Source: Girardinichthys multiradiatus (taxonomy: Eukaryota; Chordata; Actinopteri; Cyprinodontiformes; Goodeidae). Taken from it: a stretch of DNA of 64,000 nt. The notes under the pieces are model-generated. The model was not told where the DNA came from. It was given only the letters and a program-made list of their open reading frames with translations, and made no database searches. Positions 53,901 to 61,135 of the stretch are shown piece after piece. The DNA lies in contig NC_061815.1 in assembly GCF_021462225.1 (NCBI RefSeq), positions 50,506,873 to 50,570,872 on the forward strand. Reading direction: 5' to 3'. The translations under genes were made by a program, and so were the position numbers. The first letter of the stretch is position 1. Every line of letters starts with the position of its first letter.

Positions 53901-56900
53901 AGGGCTCAATGGTAGACGTTTGAACATTTTTGCAGGATCTGCTGGATAAAGGTCTTTCCTTTTCCACAATTAAGGTCTACTTGGCTGCCATTTCTGCCTG
54001 CCATATTGGTTTTAATGGAGTCACACCAGGTGCTCATCCTCTGGCTGTATGCTTTTTAAAGGGGGTTTGTAGACTCCGACCTGTGATTAAACCCAGTTTT
54101 CCTTCATGGGATCTCACATTGGTACTAGAAGCTCTTTGTGACCCTCCATTTGAACCTTTGGAGTCAGTAGATGTGAAGTTCCTTTCATACAAGCTTGCTC
54201 TGCTTCTTGCCTTGACAACTGCAAAGCGGGTTGGAGACCTCCATGCTTTGTCTGTAAATCCTACTTGCATACACTTTTCACCTGATGGTTCCAAGGTCAC
54301 CTTGCGATCTTATGCAGCTTATCTTCCTAAGGTTATACCTTCGGACTACAGCTCCATGACTACGGAGCTTTCTAGTTTTTGTCCACCTCCTTTTGCATCT
54401 GAGGAACAAAGGAGGTTACACTTCCTGTGCCCTTTACGTGCACTGCACAGTTACATTGACCGTACTCAGTCTGTGAGGTTGTGTGATCAACTGTTTGTGT
54501 GTATTGCTAACCCAGCAAGAGGGAAAGCTCTGCCCAGACAAAGACTCTCCCACTGGATTGTTGAGGCTATTTCTCTAGCTTACAGCAACAGGGGTCTCCT
54601 AATGCCACGTGGTGTGAGGGCTTACTCCACCAGGGGCATAGCGACCTCCTGGCCCTGGGCCCTATTTAGAGGGGTGCCCATGAGAGATATTTGTGCTGCA
54701 GCCAGCTGGTCTTCGCACACACATTTATAAAGTTTTATCGCTTGGATGTGACCACCCCTTAGAGTGAACAGAGTGGCTCACTCTGTTCTTTCTGCTGGGT
54801 CTGAAGTGCTGCACTAGTATGCAGTGCATGATCCAGGTTTGATGGCTGTTCTGCGGTGCGATTATATATATCCCATCATGTGTTGTACTGAGCGAATCGA
54901 CTGAAAGGGAACTTAAAGTTATGCATATAACTACTGTTCCCTGAAGGACAGTAACGAAGTATAACACATGGCTGCCCCGCTGCTCAGCTGGGCTCGGTGA
55001 ATAGCGGCTGTCGAACTGAAAAATGACGTAACGAGTAATAACCCTAACGACGATGACGGACAGGTATATAGTGCAGGTGGGGCCTGTCACCTGTCGTCAT
55101 CACATCATTTGCCTAGGAGGCGTGATTGGAGGTGGCTTCTGCCGGAACACGCAGAGCGTGATACATACTCGTGTGTTGTACTTTGTTACTCTCCTTCAGG
55201 GAACAGTAGTTATATGCATAACTTTACGTTTCATGCAGGTATGATAAAGAGTTTATTATTTAATTAATTTTAGTAATTCGATTCAAAATGTGGATCCCAT
55301 GAATTACACAGATTAATTGCACACAGGTAATATGTTTCATTTACTTCCTTTAATTTTGGTAATTATGGCTTACAGTAAACTGAAAATTCAGATTCACAAG
55401 GGTTGGACTACAGCTGGAGTGAGAGCTCCCAGAACCCTCACACACAAACCTATCCAGAACATGAGCTACAACCTTCACATTCCTTGTGTCAAGCCCCTCT
55501 AAACCCGAGACGTCAGAACCATCTTACCTGGGCTAAGGAGAAACAGAACCACTGTTGCTCAATGGTCCAAAGTTCTCTTTTTATATGAAAGTAAAGTTTG
55601 AATTTCATTTGGAAATTTAGGTCCCAGAGTCTGGAGGAAGAGTAGAGAGGCCCATAATCCATGTTTCTTGTCATCTGCTGGTTCTGGTCCACTGGGTTTT
55701 ATCAAGTCCAAAGTAAGTTCAGTCATCTACCAGGACACTTTAGAGCACTTCATGCTTCCTTCTGCTGACAAGCTTAATGGAGGTACTGATTTCATTTTCC
55801 AGCACGAATTGGTACCGACCCACAAGGCTAATGCTGAACCCCTCAGTAGAACCACAGGCTGATCTCCTCCATGCCATGCTGCACTGATGCAGTAATTCAT
55901 GCCAATGGAGCCCAGACCCAGTACTGATTGGACATAATGTTCAGTAGGTCCCAAATTCCTGGATTAAACAACTTTTTCTTGTCTGATGTAACATTTATAT
56001 TTTCTTCAGCTGTAAGCAAGAATAATCAGAATTAACAGAAACGCTCAAAATATTTCATATATTTGGGGAATGAATCTAATAAACAAGTTTCACTTTTTAA
56101 ACCGAATTAATCAATTCAAGGATTTTTTCCAATGATAATTTAATTTACTGAGAGGAACCTGTATGGGCCTTCCAGAGAGTTCTAGATCTGTCCTGAGGTC
56201 TCCTCCCAGTGAAACATGTTTGGAAGACCTCCAAAGGAAAGTGACCTGGTGGTCTCCTGATCAAACTGCAGAACCACTGATTTTTTAATCTTCATATTAA
56301 AAAAGCACCAAGTTAGAAAATGTGATCTGTGAAGCATCCAACTGAACAGCGACAGATTTCTGGAGACACGTCTTTACCTGGAGAACCATGATAATAAAAG
56401 GCAGACTGAACATTTCAGATGCTTTCAAAGGTTTTGGACTCACGTCGAACGGTAGAACCTCCACTGATGTGTTAAAGAGTTTATCTCCTGGATGCTCGAT
56501 GTTTCCGCTCCGGAAGAAAAACCTGAAAACAGAAACATTTTACTCTTAACAGGAAGTTCCTTCCCTGCCGTCACTCATTTCCAAGGCTGTATGAACCTCT
56601 CGATGCGGACAGGTGTGAAGAATCTTATCCTGATGAAATCCCCAGCAACGGGGGTGAAGGCCCAGAAGAAGTCCTCTCCTGCGTAGGCCTTCTCCAGGGT
56701 GAAGTGCTGGTACGTCTTCAGGCTAGTAGTGACCTCTGCCTGCGGGTTGGCGTGACCCTTATGCAGAGTCTGTTTCCCGAAGTCTTTATCCTGGAAAAGA
56801 AGCAGCAGAGACTGAAACTCTTGGCAATGTTAAAAATCATTCTTATCCAGGCTCATTTTCCCTCTGAGGAAAAATACAATTTAAAGCGGAAACTCCTCAT

Positions 56901-58734
56901 CAGAGCAGAGTTTCAAAGCTGGAAACCTTCAATGGGAATTAGAGGGAATAATTTGCAATTAAGCTGGAATTTAAAACACTGAAGGTTGGACCTAAACAGG
57001 AATTTGTTATATAGTTGGCAAAAATATATTCCAGCATAATCTCGCATAAAACAAGCATATTTTATTCCAGTGGCTACACCTGCATGGTGATTCAGGTTTA
57101 ATGTCACATGGATTCAGCACATGTTGCATGATGATGAAGCCCCCGGCCCTACACTCGTAGCCTGCTCATACAAAATAAAAATGGAGACTGGGGCGGACAA
57201 AAACATTACAAACCATAGAAAAGGTAAAGAATATAAAACAAGGGAAGAATACACAAAGACAACCTTTAAAGCATTTAAATTTCAACTTCCAACTGAAGGT
57301 TTCTGGACAGTTTTCTCCTCTTCCTATGGGACGATAAAGGTGATCCAGAACAGTTAAAAGACTTGAGTAGCTGCAGAACATGAGCTGGTTCTGATAGCTT
57401 GCTGAATCACTCTGAGTTACTGCAGCTGCAGGTCGGGTTCCTGTAAGAATCTGGAACAGAGTAAGAGTTACGGCCTCGGATTCAGCAGCACAGATGTTGT
57501 TTCATCGCTGGTCACCACAGCTTCCTCATTCTGCATCATTATCATTCAGAAACAGAGAAGACCTCCTTCAGAGGCTGAGATGAACAGATAAATGATTCAC
57601 AGCAGAGTTACAGCTCTGAAACCTGAATGAAACCCTGAGGAGCACATCGGCAAACCTTGCTTTTCAGCGCAGACCAATGCTCATGTTTTCCCCTTTCTTT
57701 ATATCATTTAAAGATGATTTTTAACAGAGATTTTCTTCATAAAGGAGCAACATTGACCTAAATACATTTAATCATCCAGGCAGGAAAGCCTCTATCCTTC
57801 AGTCTCCACAGAGAGGTGTGTGACGGCTGGATCAATATCCAATTGATTGGGTCGGACTGCAGCAGCAGCCAGCTGGGTTAAAGTGTATGGTTCTCAACAC
57901 AGCAATAAGAAGCACTGAGCGGAGACTGAGAGCTGCAGCCCTAAACCAAAGCTCCACCGACTGTAGAGGCTTTCAATCTTCATGCACTGAACTTCAACAG
58001 AACCTCGCCCTCCTATCTCAAACACTGAGCAGCGTGCACAGCCGACCGCTCACAGACGAGAACCTTAACCTTCTACGGAGATTAAATGATCCACATGGAA
58101 GCTTTCTGAAGAAACGATGATCCATCCCTCCCTCCCTCACCTTCCTTCTGGACGTCTCAGAGACAGCCTCAGATGGCAGCTAACAAAGTAACACATACTT
58201 CTCACAGACAGAGATGCTACAAGGAGAGAAGTTACCTTCAGTTTCTGTATTTTTCCAGCCAGAGATGAGTGAGTGCCGACATGCTGGAAGAGCGACGGCT
58301 TGAATCGGATCCTCAGGTTGGCTTTCTGCCGGTCGCAGTGTTTCTGATGGAGATGAACAGACAATTACTGATCCCAGCAAAAAGCAGTCTGGATCAATAG
58401 TTCTTCAGGCTTTCTAAAGGTCTATTGATGGGCTTCCTGGGACTTTGGCTGATTTTCTACTAATTTTCAGTTCAGGATATTGATTAATCGAAACTTCTTC
58501 AGAAAACAACAAAATCTAGTTCCTTCATAATGCAAATATTTAGAAAAGGGACTAGATCAAGAGTTTTGGACAAGACTCTAGATAAGGTAATGAAGCAACT
58601 CACAGCATCCTTCTCTGGGTTGCACACTTTGACCCACATGATGTGGTCGAGCAGCCAGTCGATGGGTTTGTCTTTGTAAAACATCAGCATGAACTCCACT
58701 ATGAGCGAAAGGTCCAACGATTTGAACATCTTAC
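34432..58734 (-). CDS. mgat4b: MGAT4B (GnT-IVb), C-terminal part of gene, seven coding exons
   Basis: Alpha-1,3-mannosyl-glycoprotein 4-beta-N-acetylglucosaminyltransferase B. It adds the beta-1,4 GlcNAc branch to the alpha-1,3 mannose arm of N-glycans in the Golgi. Seven exons at 58604-58734, 58236-58343, 56597-56790, 56444-56522, 48262-48349, 44492-44604 and 34432-34455 join in a single frame of about 245 codons, roughly the C-terminal 45 percent of a usual 535-550 residue enzyme. Diagnostic stretches are [91 protein letters not shown] and [25 protein letters not shown] favours paralogue B over A. The distal exons correspond to the C-terminal lectin-like module described for GnT-IVa. The transmembrane anchor and most of the catalytic domain lie beyond 64000. 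Introns are unusually large and transposon-rich. Confidence 0.95.
35670..37283 (-). mobile_element. full-length Tc1/mariner element, about 1.6 kb
   Basis: It begins TACAGGTCCTTCTCAAAATA and ends with the inverse, TATTTTGAGAAGGACCTGTA, within long inverted repeats of about 210 bp at each end and in a TATA-rich target. It contains one transposase gene. The two inverted repeats are nearly identical, so the copy is relatively young. Confidence 0.95.
35949..36953 (-). pseudogene. Tc1 transposase with a single nonsense codon
   Basis: The full frame starts at ATG 36953-36951 ([20 protein letters not shown]) with a helix-turn-helix region. It is interrupted at codon 31 by TGA (36863-36861), then stays open for the remaining 300-odd codons. 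The DD34E catalytic residues are all present: [21 protein letters not shown] and [12 protein letters not shown]. Downstream of the stop a 287-residue frame starting [11 protein letters not shown] retains the whole catalytic domain but lacks the first DNA-binding helices. It is probably inactive as a complete transposase. Confidence 0.92.
38060..38580 (+). mobile_element. 3' end of a non-LTR retrotransposon (LINE)
   Basis: The plus frame reads [20 protein letters not shown], then [20 protein letters not shown] and [13 protein letters not shown]. This is the conserved C-terminal tail of reverse transcriptases of fish LINEs (Rex/L2-like: RSS..., AFS..AP..WN.LP, FK..LKTHLF). It is truncated at its 5' end and AT-rich after the stop, with no clear poly(A). 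Confidence 0.75.
38981..39625 (+). mobile_element. 5' part of a second Tc1-family element, truncated
   Basis: Starts with the inverted-repeat end TACAGTGCCTTGCGAATGTA. It carries the N-terminus of a transposase (39374 on: [20 protein letters not shown], then a paired-type helix-turn-helix and an RPGRPSKLS hook). Homology stops at about 39625, some 36 bp before the sushi-element LTR, and does not resume after the other LTR. Confidence 0.85.
39662..40346 (-). repeat. 3' LTR of the sushi-class element
   Basis: On the minus strand it starts TGTCAGGATCTGAACTGCTG and ends CTATGACA. It differs from the 5' LTR by roughly ten positions over its length, by eye. Confidence 0.95.
40347..41205 (-). pseudogene. 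integrase C-terminus and chromodomain of the sushi-class element
   Basis: The minus strand encodes the end of the integrase core ([20 protein letters not shown]), a [19 protein letters not shown] stretch, then a chromodomain in a shifted frame ([17 protein letters not shown]). A TAG at 40498-40496 lies inside the chromodomain start. The catalytic DDE part of integrase is gone. A chromodomain at this place defines chromoviruses and normally targets integration to modified chromatin. Confidence 0.85.
41145..42449 (-). pseudogene. protease and reverse transcriptase of the sushi-class element (pol, broken)
   Basis: The protease motif [13 protein letters not shown] lies near 42340. RT follows with [32 protein letters not shown] and [13 protein letters not shown]. 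The usual YLDD catalytic pair reads YLDE here, a change expected to impair polymerisation. A single-base insertion near 41815 shifts the frame between the PR/RT N-terminus and the RT core. RT is cut off after VLDWPRP by the deletion that removes RNase H. Confidence 0.87.
42462..42468 (-). promoter_or_regulatory. putative -1 ribosomal frameshift site, gag to pol
   Basis: The heptamer G GGG GGC sits in gag codon phase (X XXY YYZ form), four codons before the gag stop. A -1 slip here enters the pol frame directly ([11 protein letters not shown]...). Sushi-class elements and the domesticated PEG10 use -1 shifting at this junction. Confidence 0.7.
43419..43430 (-). other. putative self-priming primer-binding site
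   Basis: The 12 bases immediately inside the 5' LTR (GAACAGTCAGCC on the element strand) pair with GGCTAACTGTTT at 43969-43958 in the LTR: ten Watson-Crick pairs, one G-U and one mismatch. That LTR site lies 30 nt downstream of an ATAAAAG TATA-like box, where transcription should start. No tRNA-type TGG primer site is present. Confidence 0.7.
43431..44114 (-). repeat. 5' LTR of the sushi-class element
   Basis: Starts TGTCAGGATC and ends CTATGACA on the minus strand. It has a TATA-like ATAAAAGGG near 43990-43998. The last bases include the gag start codon. Confidence 0.95.
44492..44604 (-). CDS. mgat4b: mgat4b penultimate exon
   Basis: The acceptor is TTTCAG (44605-44607 CAG) and the donor GTGAGA (44491-44486). 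It encodes [20 protein letters not shown] then [17 protein letters not shown], near-identical to the conserved GnT-IV C-terminal block. The first Gly codon is split with exon 48262-48349. Confidence 0.96.
44875..44926. repeat. (TG)n microsatellite
   Basis: An uninterrupted TG run on the plus strand of roughly 50 bases. Confidence 0.97.
45050..45800 (-). mobile_element. Tc1-like transposase relic
   Basis: The minus strand reads [16 protein letters not shown], then [17 protein letters not shown], decayed versions of the WTDE and VKHGGGSVMVWGCF blocks of Tc1 transposase. The frame is broken. A 15-bp perfect inverted repeat lies at its edge (45755-45793). Confidence 0.6.
46027..46251 (+). CDS. 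unidentified Cys-rich exon-like frame
   Basis: I do not recognise this protein. After a plausible acceptor (TCCATCCACAG, ending 46026) an in-phase open frame runs 74 codons to TGA at 46249-46251. It begins [19 protein letters not shown] and continues [10 protein letters not shown], giving a dense pattern C-x6-CC-x5-C-x2-C-x3-C-x2-C-x5-C, with PCVLPE following and a basic PSPR end. It is on the strand opposite mgat4b, inside its intron. It could be the last exon of a nested gene, a retrocopy fragment or chance; a second possible donor (CTTCCAG then GTACGG near 46073) would split it. Confidence 0.3.
   Translation, partial: SNNPCEDYHSGCCASRYGCNPCEEQCLQCVIVHPCVLPEIILPRMDFSWERNIKPCVDLTAQRTPNHLYRPSPR
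46342..46784. mobile_element. small TIR element (MITE) with TA target duplication
   Basis: The ends are GGGTGACCAGAT and ATCTGGTCACCC, a perfect 12-bp inverted repeat flanked by TA on both sides. The interior is AT-rich without a transposase. The TA duplication suggests Tc1/mariner-type mobilisation. Confidence 0.75.
48262..48349 (-). CDS. mgat4b: mgat4b exon (fifth of the seven in this window)
   Basis: The acceptor is CAG (48350-48352) and the donor GTGAGT (48261-48256). It encodes [20 protein letters not shown] then [10 protein letters not shown]. The KEALxEGR motif is typical of the MGAT4B paralogue. Confidence 0.94.
48883..48920. other. perfect 16-bp inverted repeat (hairpin)
   Basis: TTTTTTACTGTCCTTT and its exact complement AAAGGACAGTAAAAAA are separated by six bases (CTGTCT), directly next to a SINE. 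Confidence 0.85.
48937..49140 (+). mobile_element. tRNA-derived SINE, old copy
   Basis: The tRNA-like head has an A-box-like TTGCTCAGTGGGG and a decayed B box (GGGATGGATTCC). The body TCTAGTGTAAAGCACTTAAG matches the SINE nested at 53554-53798 but in the opposite orientation. Confidence 0.75.
49521..49676 (+). CDS. unidentified exon-like frame
   Basis: I do not recognise this. A strong polypyrimidine acceptor (TTTCTTCCTCTCAG, ending about 49516) precedes an open frame with [18 protein letters not shown], then [19 protein letters not shown], ending at TGA 49674-49676. It lies just upstream of the DIRS element. It may be chance; there is no repeat or homology support. Confidence 0.2.
   Translation, partial: VNIPSSSSNPINTDMFASHCDSQLESALISESTAVQKLKNTSIALLLQTIN
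49757..49915 (+). repeat. DIRS left inverted terminal repeat
   Basis: Begins AGTTCCCTTTCAGTCGATTC. Its inner 89 bases (from TGAAGCCACCTC to CTGTCCGTCATC) are matched in inverse at 55052-55141 with only a few differences. Confidence 0.88.
49995..51378 (+). pseudogene. DIRS gag-like gene
   Basis: The conserved core runs from about 50159 ([12 protein letters not shown]), with [19 protein letters not shown] and [20 protein letters not shown], resembling ORF1 of vertebrate DIRS elements. A 20-bp unit present three times (50917-50976) throws it out of frame; afterwards the original protein resumes in another frame ([18 protein letters not shown]) and ends in a proline/arginine-rich tail near 51378. 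There is no zinc knuckle. Confidence 0.8.
51400..51848 (+). repeat. LTR fragment of an unrelated retroelement inside DIRS
   Basis: It has an LTR-like order: TATAAAAA (51673-51680), AATAAA (51754-51759), then a 3' end CTCTTCCACA at 51848 followed by AAT and a primer-binding site. The left limit is uncertain (somewhere in 51380-51500). It replaces the missing DIRS reverse transcriptase core. Confidence 0.6.
51852..51888 (+). other. tRNA-Trp-complementary primer-binding site, extended to 37 nt
   Basis: Starts TGGTGACCCCAACGTGAT, the tRNA-Trp primer-binding site known from avian alpharetroviruses with one change (A for G). It continues TTGAACACGCAACCTTCTG. The whole stretch is complementary to the 3' half of vertebrate tRNA-Trp through the T arm and variable loop into the anticodon stem. 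It is bracketed by CTTCCACA and TGTGGAAG. Confidence 0.75.
51893..52598 (+). pseudogene. DIRS reverse transcriptase/RNase H remnant
   Basis: It reads [12 protein letters not shown], then [39 protein letters not shown] and [14 protein letters not shown] across changed frames. These are the RNase H and tail motifs (STDAS, RTDNTT, N.GADLLSR) of DIRS polyproteins. The RT palm with its catalytic aspartates is missing. At least one stop and several frame shifts are present. Confidence 0.8.
52599..53367. mobile_element. solo LTR with perfect 5-bp TSD
   Basis: The termini TGTTACGACC and GGTTGTAGCA are imperfect inverted repeats ending TG...CA. ACCTG is repeated exactly on both sides (52594-52598 and 53368-53372). 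DIRS sequence resumes directly after the second ACCTG. It is 769 bp with no internal coding region, so it is a solo LTR left by LTR-LTR recombination. Confidence 0.85.
53368..53553 (+). pseudogene. DIRS polyprotein segment between two nested insertions
   Basis: The frame reading [20 protein letters not shown] then [14 protein letters not shown] matches the DIRS segment linking RNase H to the recombinase. It shows that the solo LTR and the SINE are both insertions into DIRS. Confidence 0.7.
53554..53798 (-). mobile_element. tRNA-derived SINE inserted in DIRS
   Basis: On the minus strand it has A box TGGCTCAGTAGG and B box GGTTCGATTCC, then a body ending GGCGCTATATAAATTCAGTCC-like sequence. 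The duplicated target CCTGAT lies at 53548-53553 and 53799-53804. It is better preserved than the copy at 48937. Confidence 0.85.
53870..54759 (+). pseudogene. DIRS tyrosine recombinase (site-specific integrase), defective
   Basis: A long open part (53930-54730) has the core-binding region ([20 protein letters not shown]), the first catalytic Arg in [13 protein letters not shown], and the C-terminal box [15 protein letters not shown]. The family box is HxxR; here the His codon reads Tyr (YSTR). AASWSSHT is followed by an extra AC that shifts the frame, so the catalytic Tyr of FYRLDV (TAT at 54736-54738) is out of frame. The enzyme would normally insert the circular DIRS DNA. Confidence 0.9.
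54867..54970 (+). repeat. DIRS internal complementary region
   Basis: 54867-54913 (ending CGACTGAAAGGGAACT) is the inverse of the element's left terminus at 49758-49800. 54914-54970 (starting TAAAGTTATGCATATAACTA) is the inverse of its right terminus at about 55173-55226. The two termini are thus joined head to head, as in the DIRS-1 template for forming full-length circular DNA. Confidence 0.88.
55045..55226 (+). repeat. DIRS right inverted terminal repeat
   Basis: Contains the inverse of the left repeat (55052-55141), then the outer end CTTCAGGGAACAGTAGTTAT followed by ATGCATAACTTT, complementary to the internal region. Confidence 0.88.
55370..56167 (+). mobile_element. Tc1 relic of the same family as the copy at 35670
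   Basis: Recognisable in order: [19 protein letters not shown], the [20 protein letters not shown] and [20 protein letters not shown] blocks, and an end GAGAGGAACCTGTA like the intact copy's GAGAAGGACCTGTA. The frame is broken and the 5' part is lost or replaced near the DIRS right end. Confidence 0.8.
56444..56522 (-). CDS. mgat4b: mgat4b exon (fourth in window)
   Basis: The acceptor is CAG (56523-56525) and the donor GTGAGT (56443-56438). It encodes [20 protein letters not shown] then EVLPFD, a GnT-IV hallmark. The Arg codon is split with the exon at 56597. Confidence 0.96.
56597..56790 (-). CDS. mgat4b: mgat4b exon (third in window)
   Basis: The acceptor is CAG (56791-56793); the donor GTTCAT (56596-56591) is weak. 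It encodes [20 protein letters not shown], then [20 protein letters not shown] and [14 protein letters not shown], matching vertebrate GnT-IV. Confidence 0.95.
56791..58235. other. mgat4b: mgat4b intron, no repeat recognised
   Basis: A 1.4-kb intron. A plus-strand open frame at 57887-58120 is noted among the rejected items. Nothing else is seen. Confidence 0.6.
58236..58343 (-). CDS. mgat4b: mgat4b exon (second in window)
   Basis: The acceptor is CAG (58344-58346) and the donor GTAACT (58235-58230). It encodes [20 protein letters not shown] then [16 protein letters not shown], 36 codons, both junctions between codons. Confidence 0.96.
58604..58734 (-). CDS. mgat4b: mgat4b exon (first in window)
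   Basis: The acceptor is TAG (58735-58737) and the donor GTGAGT (58603-58598). It encodes [20 protein letters not shown] then [20 protein letters not shown] and KDA, part of the GnT-IV catalytic region. The Gly codon before KMF is split with an exon beyond 64000. Confidence 0.96.
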
Positions 58735-60589
58735 CTACATGAGAAAAAACACCTTGATTTATTTGCTCAGGTTCCATTAGTTCAGCAAGACAGCAACTGT
58801 TAACTATGTAGAACTTATGTAAAACTATGACAAGTTGCAGCCCATCTAAAGCGAGGAACTACAATGTCAGCGTTTTTTCATAATTTACCTCATCCGCCAC
58901 ATAGTTACATGACAGCCTTTAATAAATGAACATAAGAAATGTTAAATATTTCATATCTAACAACTGCTTTAGGGTTGGAATGTGAGGGAATAATTCAGAA
59001 GTAAACACAGGTTGAAAAGCAGCTTTTTAAATAGGGACACTTTGTAACATAGAAACATTTAGACATTTAGAAAACTACACAAATCACAACACCTAGCTAA
59101 CAATGCTAACAGTAGCATCCTGGCTAGCTCTGGCTACAGATTGAGAATTTTTTTTGTTTGTTTAATGTAACAAATTTCAACCATATATAAACAAAAAAAA
59201 TTCTAATTCTGGAAACCAGAAAATCCCAACAATTATTTCTGCACTTTAATATGCTAATGTTAGCCTAGGCATGCTAATAATGCTTTAAGGAAAACCAATA
59301 AAAATGGTCATAATTTAAAAGCACTAGATGCTCTATAAATGTCCAGGAGCTGGATGCAGTTGGACTGGATCTCTGTCTGGACTGAGGCAAGTGAAGCTAA
59401 AAAAAAAGCTTCCTGAAGTGATTCAAAGTGTTCATTTGTTTAGTGCATCACTCTGACTGGGAGAAAATGAGCCCAGCGTTTCCCTTCAGAAAGGTTCATG
59501 TCTGTTTGTCCAAAGTCGCCTGAGCTGCTCTGAAAATTAAAGGTCAAAAAGTGAGCTCCTCAGCCCATCTCGCCAGCAGATAAGACTGGGTCTGGTGCTC
59601 CCTGATCAGGATGGACGTGTCGGCCTCAGGAAGACTGAATGTTCAGAGCCTCCAGAGCAGTGATGAGATGAAAACTGCAGCTAAACTTAGCAAACGCAAG
59701 CAACTGAATGAGAGAGCAGCCCTGCAGTTTTCCTCTCCGTCTAATTTAATTTAGTGAGTCAGCTGAACCCTGATGAATCTATTAAAGCAGCCGCCGCTTG
59801 CAGGCGACTCAGGGTCAGGGAGGAATCAGGAGGTCGGAGTCAAGGACTGCAGAAAGGAGGAAAAGGAGGACTTTGATGCTCAGAGTTGAACTCCTGCTGG
59901 ACTGCATCTGTGTTCACCTTCAACTCCTGCTAATCTGCTTCCCCTCCGTCATCCATCCACCAAGTTTGATTTCAAGCAAGCTAGCTGGTAGGGCAAACAT
60001 TAATATATAAGATTCAATTAAACAACTTACAGTAAAAACATGAATTACTTTCATTTATTCATATACTGTTTCATATTTTGGAGATCCAACTTTGTTTCAG
60101 TCAGCAGGGGGCGCTGATGCACCCTATGCACTCTTGTTTTCGACACTTAAATCATCTGCTGCAGGTAAGAGGTTCTCACCATTAAAGGTCCTAATGAAGA
60201 CAAAAACAACCTGCTGAAACTCCATAGCAGGGAAGTTGTTGGTGCTGAAGCTTCTCTGCTCTGATGGTCCCACAAAAAGGTTAAAAACTCCAAACATATA
60301 TTTTTTTGACATATCATAATCACATATTAAGAGATGCATGGAAATTATTTTTTATATGTTAAGCCGCAATAACAAGATTGTTTATTGTGATAGTAAGCTT
60401 TTTGTCCCATTATCTTTATAAAGAAAATCTTGTTTTCTACAGATGAGGAGGTTCACTGAATGTTTCATTATCACAAGAGGACCAGATTCAGTGAGAAATG
60501 CTTTATGTTCAGCTCACATAATGATTATGGTGTAAAATAAGTGGTTCTTGTCTTCTAACCAGTTTCCCACTAGTTAACTCCTACTGAGT

Positions 60590-61135
60590 TTTGTACAGAA
60601 ACACTTGCAGGGCAAGGAAACGTCTCTGGACGTTAAAGAACCATCAAAAAAAAGGAATACATTGAACCGTTTTTGTTGTTTACACACTTCAGAAGCCCCT
60701 AAATGTCAATGAAAATGAAGAAGCTGGGGTTTGCAGAAATGTTGGCCCATTCCTCCCGCAAGAACTGGTGTAACTGGGTCAGGTCATCTTGCTTTTTCAG
60801 TTCTGCATAAAGATTTTCAATGAGACCGAGATCAAAACAGGTGATGGACTCTTTGGAGGTTCTCCTGTCACATCCATTTGCAGACCCAGGGCAGAGCTTT
60901 AAACATGTTGGAGGGACCAAACCACTGAAACCAGATATTTACATACTCAGGATAAAAAGATACAAACAGGAAGAAAGCTGGCCCTGAACAAAACCGAAAA
61001 ATTGACTGAATGTGAAAATAAATCCTCCTATCATCACGCACCCAAAGCCAAGTCTAAGCATGAATGTGTTGTGGCTCACTGGTGATGTTAACCCTTTTTA
61101 AAAGCGATCTGTATTGGAACATAATCATAATCATA
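60590..61135 (-). mobile_element. Tc1-like transposase C-terminal relic
   Basis: The minus strand reads DLGLIENLYAELKKQDDLTQ then LHQFLREEWANI, a decayed [16 protein letters not shown]...LHQFCQEEW end of a Tc1 transposase. Confidence 0.65.

Larger units (their letters stand above)
49757..55226 (+). mobile_element. DIRS-type tyrosine-recombinase retrotransposon, broken and nested
   Basis: Order on the plus strand: left inverted terminal repeat, gag-like ORF, a remnant RNase H/RT end, tyrosine recombinase, internal complementary region and right terminal repeat. The left stretch 49820-49908 is the inverse complement of 55052-55141. The RT core is missing at 51380-51890, where a foreign LTR fragment sits. 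A solo LTR (52599-53367) and a SINE (53554-53798) are inserted in the RNase H-to-recombinase part. DIRS elements integrate by recombinase and leave no target duplication, and none is seen. Confidence 0.9.
48350..56443. other. mgat4b: mgat4b intron (8 kb) hosting SINE, DIRS and Tc1 copies
   Basis: Holds a SINE (48937-49140), an exon-like plus frame (49521-49676), the DIRS element (49757-55226) with nested insertions and a Tc1 relic (55370-56167). 48360-48870 is plain intron. Confidence 0.65.

Noticed and set aside
57887..58120. Plus-strand frame with [20 protein letters not shown]
   Set aside because: A possible acceptor exists inside it, but there is no homology, no second exon and no conserved pattern strong enough to call it.
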